DNA of 64,000 bases from Delphinus delphis (Eukaryota; Chordata; Mammalia; Artiodactyla; Delphinidae). Position 1 is the first letter of the stretch. Every line of letters begins with the position of its first letter. Both the position numbers and the translations under genes were made by a program. The stretch spans positions 62,494,080-62,558,079 of the forward strand of contig NC_082694.2 of assembly GCF_949987515.2 (NCBI RefSeq), written 5' to 3'. Shown piece after piece: positions 31,840 through 41,263 of this stretch. The notes below the pieces were generated by a model. That model had not been told where the DNA came from and made no database searches. It worked only from the letters and a program-made list of their open reading frames with translations.

Positions 31840-34800
31840 AGTTTTAAAATCAATAAGTTATATACACAGTCTAAAGTTGGGAAGAATTTTAAATCATATT
31901 TTTTGTGGGAGTTCAAAACTTCCTATTATAATTTCCTCTCTGTGAGGTGATAAATTTTCCAACTATCAATTTCTTATTATTAGATTTTCATTTTAATTTG
32001 TTCTTTATCTCTGCATATGTTCTCCCAGCAAAAGCACTTCTCAGATAGCTGGTTTATATGGGTGATTGTGTTTTGTATGTGTCCTCTAATAATACATGAA
32101 AACGGCATGTCCCAACCCCAAAGATATGTTTTCTTAAACAGGATCAAAATACTAAGGACTGAAGTGGTAAAATGTTAATGATTGTTTAAGCATCCTCTAA
32201 AAAGTAGGAAAGCAAGTAGAATGAAATGTTGGCATCAGGGCCCTTTTTGTGCCTGAAATTGAACCATGTAGTAATTGACTGCTCTGCTCAGACATCTGAG
32301 TGCAGCAAAGAGATTTAACTCCTAGTATTTCACATGTACTATTGAGATCACATAGCCAAACAAAACTTCGCATAAATGTAACCACTGTGTAGCAATTTTA
32401 TCCATAATAATAAATTTTCAAAAATATACTGACCCTTAGGATTAAATTTTAAAGAAAGAAACAAAAGCAAAAGCAAGAATGGTCACAGTAGCTATGTGTT
32501 TTAAATACTACTCACCTGATTCTTAAGTGCAGCCTGAGTTGAGATCTGTTAGCTTTCATCCTGCTCAGAGTTTTCAGTCTTGTTTAGGGTCTGATAGATT
32601 GGTGTTTTCACCTTAAAACCACTCTAGTTCATGACATGCTATCTTTAAAACTGTTCTTTAAACAATACTGAAATTTTACTCTCCTTGATCACAATTTTCA
32701 TTCAGCATAATTAATTCTAAATGATTTTCTGACTATTTTCAAAGTTTAAATGAATCCTTAAATGGTAAAGATTTGCTATCATTCTAGACATAAAGAGGAA
32801 GCAGCAATCCCCAAGAGCACTTATTAAACTATTTTGTACAATGATAGCATGGTTCCAAGGTAAGTGAAATGGACCAGTACCTTTGGAAATGTTCCAGTTC
32901 TAATATATTTTAAAAGTAGTTTCATTATTTTATAGTGACAACTAATACTATAAATAGGGAGATATAATTTCTCTCAAACATTTCTAGTAATCGTGGAGTT
33001 TGTGTATTAAAAGTCAGCAATTCAGTTCTCCTGAATTGGAACTGCTGAAATTTAATCTAGATTTAGTATATGTTTACTGTTGTACTTTTTAAAAAATAAA
33101 AACCTTAAAATGAACTGGAGCATATGAGTTTTCAAGGGAAATGTTTAGCATATATAAAAGAAATTATTTAAGAACTTCAACAGCATTATGGTTAATTAAA
33201 AGCATTTTTTTATCTTATGGTGAAAACAGTCTTTCTTTAAAGGATTTCTCAATTTCAAAATTATTTTATCAACAAGATTTTAAAAGAAATATAGGTTTTT
33301 AAAAAATGTTTTCAACATTTGGAACTATTATACTTTCGAAGTGTAATATATTGACAGAAAGGGACCATAAGCAACTATCTATATAAAATTATATTAAGCT
33401 TTCAAGCCTAAATGTATACACTTCCACTGGAAATGAAATAGCCACATGTATCAGGAGCAGAGGCAATATCTCTCAGTGGAGCGTCTCTCAGTGGAGTTGC
33501 TAAGGAGGGGTAGCAGCTGTCAGTGAAAACATAAATGCAAGATAGGTCCTAGTGTGCCATTGTCCTTTGAAACATGGAGCTAAACAACTCATGTTCATGA
33601 AGAACTGTCACAAACAGCCTATGCACTGACACTCTCAGGGAATGTTCAGAGGTATCCATGACCCTCTTAAGCCAAACTTGGCATCAGAAAAGCCACATCC
33701 TCATTCAGAGTTGGTGCTCCTGAACAGTAACACTGCCTTCAGATTTGTAGAATTATGCAAAGTCCGTTTCATCTCAATCTCTATTTTGACTGAGTTGTAC
33801 TGATTCTGAGTTTGATCCAATGATCTTAATCCATTTTTTCCACATAGGCATTGATATTCTCCATCAACTTTGAAAGATAACCTTCAAGTTTGGCATTAAT
33901 AATTTTTGATCCTTATTTAGGTCTGTAAATGTCATATCGGCCAGTTTAAATTGTATTTGCATTACTTTAAAAGTGGCTGTATATGGATATAACTAATAAA
34001 TATGCCTGTAAAATTTGACAGTATATCTCAAGTTGATGGTCTACTACAAATCAAAGAATTAGTTTAACAAGCATTCATTTCTTCTTAGACATACTAATTT
34101 GTCTTGTTTTGTTTTTTGCACCACTATGGATCTCTTTCAATATGCAGAAAAAAAAAATTCACCCCTGAAAAATGAAGGTAATTTTGGGGATATAAAAGCT
34201 GTTAGTTTTTTAGAACAAATATTGGGGTAATAATCATAGAAGCTTATACTCATTTTAAACTTCATCTTCTTGTTATTCTGTACACAGTTCAGACTTTCAA
34301 AATGTTACACATCTTGAAGGAAGAAAATCTGTTATGTATTTTTCACTGACTACAATTCTTCATTAAAAACCTTAATCTGAAATATTTAATATATTTTGTG
34401 CAAACTGCAAGTCAAAACTTTTCAGTCATAATTCAGCAATCTTACAGTTAACAAGTGATAAACTAATAGACAGACAAGACTGTACTACTTTCTGTGTCTA
34501 AATCATAACCTCTGTGTGAAGTCAGGAGCCCCTCTGAGGAACAAGAGTGAATGGACTTGAGGAGTCCGGGATATCCAGAAATTTTATGCACGTATATTTG
34601 CAAATACACATGCATGCATATACACATGTTCATTTTCTGGTAAGAGACTTCACTAAATTTTTAAATATATATTTGACCCAAGAAAAACTAAAAAGGATTG
34701 GACTGCCTTTGTGTTTTAATGTAACAATTAGCATTTACACCAGAGATATGAGGGAGAGAAAATACATTTTTCATATTATCTGCTCTACTGGTCTTAGAGT
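31840..34800. other. unique sequence, no gene recognised
   Basis: About 3 kb without a repeat I can name. A small direct duplication 'tctctcagtggag' lies at 33469-33481 and 33484-33496. The block at about 33420-33950 is less AT-rich than its surroundings and does not match a repeat I know; see findings. Frames at 32197-32385 and 34547-34840 have no domains. Confidence 0.5.
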
Positions 34801-34934
34801 TAGGATGACCATTTATCCTTGTTTATTTAAACAGTCCTGATTTACACCTATTGTGCCTTGCTAATTGTTAGTAAAGGATTGCTTTGTTCTCCAAAATGTC
34901 CCAGTTTGGAAGATAAATTATATGGTCACTCCTA
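34801..34934. repeat. short element with imperfect terminal inverted repeats
   Basis: The left end 'taggatgaccattta' (34801-34815) and right end 'tatggtcactccta' (34921-34934) form an imperfect inverted repeat around 'tgaccat'. The interior has 'aatgtcccagtttggaagat'. The layout is that of a small non-autonomous DNA transposon. I do not assign the family, and no clean flanking duplication is visible. Confidence 0.5.
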
Positions 34935-34944
34935 TAAACACAGA

Positions 34945-35112
34945 ATCTGAAACCAAACTGTCTGGGATCAAACTTCAGTCCCAGGTTACACACTTCCTAG
35001 TTGTGTAACCTGGGACAATTAGTTAAAATATTAAATTTCTTCTACTATAAAGCAAAGCTAATATATTCACTAATATCTGCTTCATAGGGCTGTTATAATG
35101 ATAAGATTAATG
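34945..35112 (+). repeat. MIR SINE
   Basis: In MIR order: 'gtctgggatcaaacttcag', 'cttcctagttgtgtaacct', 'gggacaattagttaaaatat' and 'ggctgttataatgataagat'. Moderately diverged. Confidence 0.75.
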
Positions 35113-36654
35113 TTTTTGAAATTTTATGAACAGTGGTTACAGTTAATGTATATGTTTGTAAGTAAGTTAACAAATTGTAAGGAAATTAATTAGTGTATAT
35201 TGTTATTATCAAGTGAAACGTTCTAATTTCCTACCTTCATGTCCCACTTCATTTCATTTCTTCTGAAATCCCATCCCCTTTTTCTCTGTCCAATTACCCT
35301 TTTCCTTTAACTCAGATACATTTTCCACATGAATCCTTCCTCAATCTTGTGCTTGATTTCTTGGGAAACCTCCCATAACTCTACTTCTACTGATATACCA
35401 CATTAGAGAAAAATCTCATATTATCCACCTACCATTCCTACAAGATTATAATTTTATTAGATATCAGGACAAAGTTTTTTCTCTTTCTTATTCCCCACAG
35501 CACTTACTAGGGTTTTGAATGAAGTTTTTAAGCAAATATAATTTTATGAATAAAAGAGAATTTCCTTAAAATATAACCCTTCCTCAGGAATATTTGATTT
35601 CATCAGCAATGGAAAAATTCTTAATATACGTAAGGATACTTAATATACATAGAGAACTATACTCAGATAGAAGAAATTTGGAAATAACTGGAATATTTTA
35701 ACCACTGCAGTAATCTATCCATAGTGGGAATAGTCAACCTTAAAAATGCGAATGTTTTACTAAGATACAATTGACTTATAACATTGTGTAAGTTTAAAGT
35801 GTACAACATTTGATACATGTATATATTGTAAAATGTTTACCACAAGATGTTTAGTTAACATCTGTCACCTCACATAGTTACAAATTACAAGTGTCAATTA
35901 TATCTCAATAAAACTGGGGAAAAAAGAATTACCTGACACACAGTAGGCCCCCAATAAATATTTGTTAAAAAAAAAAGGAGGGAGGCATGTTTTGAGATTG
36001 ACTACTGGAAGAGTAGGAAGCGATTCTACTTTGAATACAGCAGACCATTAAATTCTTGGGGAGAGAAAATAGTCTCTGTATCCCCAAATCCTTCATTTTA
36101 ACTATGGAATTTTATTTTCCTATCACCTTTGAGGAGCCATAGTGAATGCACTCTAATTTAAGAATAACTTCAGCAAAATAGAGACACAACAAAACTGAAA
36201 CTAAGACTAGTTTCTTGATCCCAAGCCCATAAAACTCTTACCGGCATCTTAGAGCTTCTTAATTTGGCCTTTTTAAGTTACCACTGAACCTTGTGAAAAT
36301 AGTATTCATGAGAACATTTTAAACTCATTTAGTTTTTGACTAGAATAGTCATAGCAATTTTAGATGTGAGGAAGACAGGTTAAGTATTTTCCCCTTAGGT
36401 TAAATGGAACTAGCATCTCCAAAATAATTCATCAGTAATCTCCAAAATTTTGATCACATATTTAAGAAAACATTTTATAAATTTATGAATTATAAATGTT
36501 TACTACTTAAAAGTCACATGCTTTACTATAGACACAAATACTGAATATAATTAAAACTATGTGTTACTCTTATTGGTAATAAATATTCATTGAAATTCTA
36601 TTTTTTAATTTTGTCTATTGTGCTTCAATTTTTTTTTCATCTGAAAGAAAGTAC
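35113..36654. other. unique sequence with L1M and MIR/L2 3'-end scraps
   Basis: Includes an old L1 3' remnant at about 35755-35920 ('taagatacaattgacttata', 'tgtacaacatttgatacatg', 'ttatatctcaataaaactg') and a MIR/L2 3' tail at 35928-35972 ('cctgacacacagtaggccc', 'caataaatatttgttaaa'). No gene seen. Confidence 0.5.
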
Positions 36655-36755
36655 CTATACTTTAGGGTTGTTGTGAGAATTACATTAGCAAATATGTATC
36701 TCATGCCTAGAATAATAATTCAACAAATGCTAGCTGCTCTTATTATCATCACATC
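36655..36755 (+). repeat. MIR SINE 3' half
   Basis: 'tagggttgttgtgagaatta' and 'tcatgcctagaataataatt' followed by 'caacaaatgctagctgct' match the 3' half of MIR. The head is missing. Confidence 0.65.
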
Positions 36756-36904
36756 CCAATGGAACATATGTTTTACCCTCTGGGGTTCACACGTGCTGAT
36801 TTGAAGATCAGTCTTTTAAACTGTTGTTATGTTCTGTAATTATATATGTTTTCTAGTTTATAGATATAAATACACTATATTTGATATAGATATAATATAC
36901 ACTA

Positions 36905-37892
36905 TATTTGAGAGTGTCCCTTCTTCTTCAATTTTTTGGAAGACTTTGAGAAAGATTAACACTAGCTCTATTTAAATGTTTGGTAGAATTCACCAGTAAA
37001 ACTATCTGGCCACAGGTTTTTCTTTTTTTGAGAGGCTTTTGATTACTGATTCATTCTCCTTCTTCATTATTGGTCTGTTCAGATTGTCTGTTTCTTCTTT
37101 TTTCAGTCTTGGTAGGTAGTATATTCCTAGAAATGTATCCATTTTTCTAGGTTATCCAATTTATTGACATAATAGTTCATAGTAGTCTTATGATCCTTTA
37201 TATTTCTGTGGTATCAGTTGTAATATCTCTCCTTTCACTTATAATTTTATTAATTTGGGTCCTCTCTTTTTTCTTGGTTGGTCTTTACCTAAGATTTGTC
37301 AATTTTGTTTATATTTTCAAAGAACCAGTTCCTAGTTTTGATAATTTTACTACTGTTTTCCTGTTTCATGTATTTATGCTCTAATCTTTATCATTTCCTT
37401 TCTTCTGCTAAGTTTGGACTTTGTCCTTTTTCTTGTACCTTAAGGTATAAATTTATGTTGTTTACTTGAGATGTATCTTTTTTCTTGATGTATGTGTTTA
37501 TCACTATAAACTTTACTCTTTGAACTGCTGTTTCTATACGTCATATGTTTTGTTATGTTGTATTTCATTTGTCTTAAGATACTTTGATCTGTCTGAAGAT
37601 TTTATTTCTCTTTGGATTTCTTCTTTGAGCTATTGGTTGCTCAAGAGTGTGTTGTTTAATTCCCATGTATTTGTGAATTCCAGCTTTCCTTCTGTTACTG
37701 ATTTCTAGTTTTATACCATTGTGCTCAAAAAAAAATACTTGATATAATTTGTCTTCTTTAATTTGTTGAGACTTCAACATATGATCTTAGAAAATGTTCT
37801 GTGTGTTTGAAAAGGGTGTGCATTCGGCTGCCATTGGATGAAATGTTATGAATATGTCTGTGAGATCCACTTGGTCTATAATGTTGAGAATT
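36905..37892 (-). mobile_element. L1 ORF2: older L1 ORF2 fragment (endonuclease to RT)
   Basis: Read on the minus strand it runs from the endonuclease domain (right end) through the linker into RT (left end, 'ggtgaattctaccaaacatt' near 36990). The plus text contains the reversed L1 phrases 'atgtatccatttttctagg', 'gtggtatcagttgtaatatc' and 'ccaatttattgacataatag'. Short plus and minus frames (37190-37384, 37466-37708, 37574-37780) are fragments or shadows. It is clearly more diverged than L1-B, L1-C and L1-D. Confidence 0.85.
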
Positions 37893-38183
37893 TTTGCATC
37901 TAAGCTCATCATGATTATTGGCACGTAGTTTTCTTGTAGTGGTCTTTGTCTGACTTTGGTATCAGGGTAATGCTGGTCTCATACAATAAATTTGGAAGCC
38001 TTCCTCTTCTTCAGTTTTTTGGAAGAGTTTTGCAAAAGATTGGTATTAATTCTTTAAATATTTGTTAGAATTCACTAGTGAAACCATGTGGTCCTGGGCT
38101 TTTACTTTTGGGGATATTTTTGATTACTGATTTAATCTTTTTACTTGTTATTTGTTCAGATTTTCTATTTCCTCGTGATCAAC
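37893..38183 (-). mobile_element. L1 ORF2: inverted 5' segment of an older twin-primed L1
   Basis: This is a second minus-strand RT fragment whose left part overlaps in content with the right-hand neighbour's RT region (compare 36905-37080 with 38005-38175). It abuts, at about 38184, a plus-strand ORF2 segment that begins a little further downstream in ORF2. A 5' inversion with a small gap at the junction is the signature of twin priming during L1 integration. Confidence 0.65.
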
Positions 38184-38296
38184 CTTGGGTAAAAATCACA
38201 TGATCATCTCAATAGATGAAGAAAAAGCATTTGACACAATTCAACACCTTTTCATGATTAAAAACTCTCAACAAACTAGGTATAAAAGAAATTTAC
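38184..38296 (+). mobile_element. L1 ORF2: sense part of the older L1, left of the L1-C insertion
   Basis: 'atcacatgatcatctcaata' and 'gaaaaagcatttgacaca' are the RT segment just before the 'FDKIQHP' motif. The sequence stops at 38296 where L1-C begins and resumes at 45436 in the same ORF2 order, so L1-C split it. Confidence 0.9.
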
Positions 38297-38979
38297 GGGG
38301 GGGACCTTGAAGATGGCGGAAGAGTAAGACGTGGAGATCACCTTCCTCCCCACAGATACACCAGAAATACTTCTACACGTGGAACAACTCCTACAGAACA
38401 CCTACTGAAGGCTGGCAGAAAACCTCAGACCTCCCAAAAGGCAAGAAACTCCCCCACGTACCTGGGTAGGGCAAAAGAAAAAAAGAAAAAACAGAGACAA
38501 AAGAATAGGGACGGGACCTGCACCAGTGGGAGGGAGCTGTGAAGGAGGAAAAGTTTCCACACACTAGGAAGCCCCTTCGCGGGCGGAGACTGCGGGAGGC
38601 GGAGGGGGGAGCTTCGAAGCCGCGGAGGAGTGCACAGCAACGGGTGCGGAGGGCAAAGCAGGGAGATTCCCGAACAGAGGATCGGTGCCGACCGGCACTC
38701 ACCAGCCCGAGAGGCTTGTCTGCTCACCCGCCGGGGCGGGTGGGGCTGCGAGCTGAGGCTCTGAGGCTCGGGTTTCGGTTTTGGACTGAGCGCAGGGAGA
38801 GGACTGGGGTTGGTGGCTTGAACATAGCCTGAAGGGGTTAGTGCGCCACGGCTAGCCAGGAGGGAGTCCGGGGAAAAGTCTGCACCTGCCGAAGAGGCAA
38901 GAGACTTTTTCTTCCCTCTTTGTTTCCTGGTGCGCGAGGAGAGGGGTTTAAGAGCGCTGCTTAAAGGAACTCCACAGAC

Positions 38980-39049
38980 GGGCGCGAGCCGCGGCTGAAA
39001 GCGCGGACCCCAGTGATGGGCGCGAGCCGCGGCTGAAAGCGCGGACCCC
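38980..39049 (+). repeat. tandem 38-bp period duplication in the L1-C 5'UTR
   Basis: The unit starts 'gggcgcgagccgcggctgaa' and ends 'gcgcggacccc'. It is present twice without a mismatch over 32 bp. The corresponding place in L1-D (about 48240-48275) holds a single, CpG-decayed copy. Confidence 0.9.
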
Positions 39050-39654
39050 GGAGACGGGCGGGAGACGCTAAGGCTGCTGCTGCCGCCACCAAGGGGCCTG
39101 TGTGCGAGCACAGGTCACTCTCTACACCCCTCTTCCGCGGAGCCTGTGCAGCCCGCCACTGCCAGGTTCCCGGGATCCAGGGACAACTTCCCCGGGAGAA
39201 CGCACGGCGGGCCTCAGGCTGGTGCAAAGTCATGCCGGACTTTGCCGCCGCAGGCCCGCCCCGCACTCTGTGCCCCTCCCTCCCCGCCGGCCTCAGTGCG
39301 CCAGGGCCCCCGAATCAGCGGCTCCTTTAACCCCGTCCTGTCTGAGCAAAAAACAGACGCCCTCCAGCGACCTACACGCAGAGGCAGGGCCAAATCCAAA
39401 GCTGAGCCCCTGTGAGCTGTGAGAACAAAGAAGAGACAGGGAAATATCTCCCAGCAGCCTCAGAAGCAGCGGATTAAAGCTCCACAATCAACTTGATCCC
39501 AAACCTCTTTTAGTGTGGATGTATGTGTATGCTTCTGTGTAAAATGTTGTCTGTATAGCTTTGCTTCCAACATTTGTCCTAAGGTTCTATCCGTCCCTTT
39601 TTTTTCTAAATAAGAATTTTTTAATTCAATAACTTTATTATACTTTATTTTATT

Positions 39655-39815
39655 TTTACTGTATCTTCTTTCTTTCTGTCTTTTTTCCTTCGTTCCCTCC
39701 TTCCTCCCTCCCTCCTTTCTTTCCTTCTTGCCTTCTTTCCTTCTTTGCTTTCTTTCTTTCTTCCTTCCTTCCTTCCCTCCTTTCCTTCTTTCTTTCCTCA
39801 TACTTCTACTAATTC
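39655..39815 (+). repeat. polypyrimidine (TTCC/TTTC)n tract in the L1-C 5'UTR
   Basis: A nearly pure pyrimidine strand of TTCC, TTTC and CTCCC units. At the same position L1-B has a short A/T-rich stretch followed by 'ttttttctttctttttt', and L1-D a T-rich stretch, so L1-C's tract is an expansion. The 113-codon Lys/Arg/Glu frame on the minus strand (39460-39801) is its translation and is not a gene. Confidence 0.9.
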
Positions 39816-40342
39816 CCTCTACTTTTTCTCCCTTTTATTCTGAGCCGTGTGGATGAAAGGTTCTTGGTGCTCCAGCCAGGAGTCAGGGCTCTGCCTCTGA
39901 GGTAGGAGAGCCAACTTCAGGACACTGGTCCACAAGAGACCTCCCAGCTCCACATAATATCAAACAGCGAAAATCTCCCAGAGACCTCCATCTTAACACC
40001 AGCACCCAGCTTCACTCAACGACCAGCAAGCCACAGTGCTGGACAACCTATGCCAAACAACTAGCAAAACAGAAACACAACCCCACCCATTAGCAGAGAG
40101 GCTGCCTAAAATCATAATAAGGCCACAGACACCCCAAAACACACCACCAGACGTGAACCTGCCCACTAGAGAGACAAGATCCATCCTCATCCACCACAAC
40201 ACAGGCACTAGTCCCCTCCACCAGGAAGCCTACACAACCCACTGAACCAACCTTAGCCACTGGAGACAGACATCAAAAACAGCGGGAACTACGAACCTGC
40301 AGTCTGCAAAAAGGAGACCCCAAACACAGTAAGATAAGCAAA

Positions 40343-41237
40343 ATGAGAAGACAGAAAAACACACAGCAGATAAAGGAGCAAGATAAAAATGCACCAGACC
40401 TAACAAATGAAGAGGAAATAATAGCCAGTCAACCTGAAAAAGAATTCAGAATAATGATGGTAAGGATGAGCCGAAATCTTGGAAATAGAATGGACAAAAT
40501 GCAAGAAACAGTTAACAAGGACCTAGAAGAAATAAAGATGAAAAAAGCAACGATGAAGAACACAATGAATGAAATTAAAAGTACTCTAGATGGGATCAAT
40601 AGCAGAATAACTGAGGCAGAAGAACGGATAAGTGACCTGAAGATAAAATACTGGAAATAACTACTGCAGAGCAGAATAAAGAAAAAGAATGAAAAGAACT
40701 GAGGACAGTCTCAGAGACCTCTGGGACAACATTAAACGCACCAACATTCGAATTATAGGGGTTCCAGAAGAAGAAGAGAAAAAGAAAGGGACTGAGAAAA
40801 TATTTGAAGAGATTATAGTTGAAAACTTCCCTAATATGGGAAAGGAAATAGTTAATCGAGTCCAGGAAGCACAGAGAGTCCCATATAGGATAAATACAAG
40901 GAGAAATACGCCAAGACACATATTAATCAAACTGTCAAAAATTAAATACAAAGAAAGCATATTAAAAGCAGCAAGGGAAAAACAACAAATAACACACAAG
41001 GGAATCCCCATAAGGTTAACAGCTGATCTCTCTGCAGAAACCCTACAAGCCAGAAGGGAGTGGCAGGACATACTGAAAGTGATGAAGGAGAAAAACCTGC
41101 AGCCAAGACTACTCTACCCAGCAAGGATCTCATTCAGATTTGATGGAGAAATTAAAACCTTTACAGACAAGCAAAAGCTGAGAGAGTTCAGCACCACCAA
41201 ACCAGCTTTACAACAAATGCTAAAGGATCTTCTCTAG
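40343..41237 (+). pseudogene. L1 ORF1: L1-C ORF1, broken by two small deletions
   Basis: The ATG at 40343 opens 105 codons of N-terminal and coiled-coil sequence (NLGNRMDKMQETVNKDLEEI region, heptad-like). A one-base loss compared with L1-D near 40637 ('ctgaag' against 'ctggaag') and another in an A-run near 40686 shift the frame. The frame 40689-41237 (182 codons) then carries the RRM ('IIGVPEEEEKKKGTEKIFEE') and the C-terminal domain ('ISFRFDGEIKTFTDKQKLRE'). Stop at 41235-41237, 26 bases before the ORF2 start. Only these two lesions separate it from an intact frame by eye. Confidence 0.9.
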
Positions 41238-41263
41238 GCAAGAAACACAAAACAATTTAGAAA

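Larger units (their letters stand above)
38297..40342 (+). promoter_or_regulatory. L1-C 5'UTR / internal Pol II promoter, CpG-rich
   Basis: A YY1-like 'aagatggcgg' lies at 38310-38319. About 38540-39420 is a dense CpG region that contrasts with the AT-rich surroundings. It contains a 32-bp unit repeated at 38980-39011 and 39018-39049 (period 38). From 39490 to about 39840 the sequence differs from L1-B and L1-D and contains a long pyrimidine tract. L1 5'UTRs drive transcription of the element and are usual targets of CpG methylation; persistence of CpGs suggests a relatively recent insertion. Confidence 0.8.

Noticed and set aside
38980..39049. CRISPR-like direct repeats
   Set aside because: Only two GC-rich units separated by six bases, within an L1 5'UTR in a eukaryotic genome.
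38425..39111. 228-codon minus-strand frame as a real gene
   Set aside because: It lies wholly in the GC-rich L1-C 5'UTR, is low in complexity, and a second antisense frame is open over the same DNA. Kept only as a finding.
39460..39801. 113-codon Lys/Arg/Glu-rich frame
   Set aside because: It is the complement of a polypyrimidine tract.
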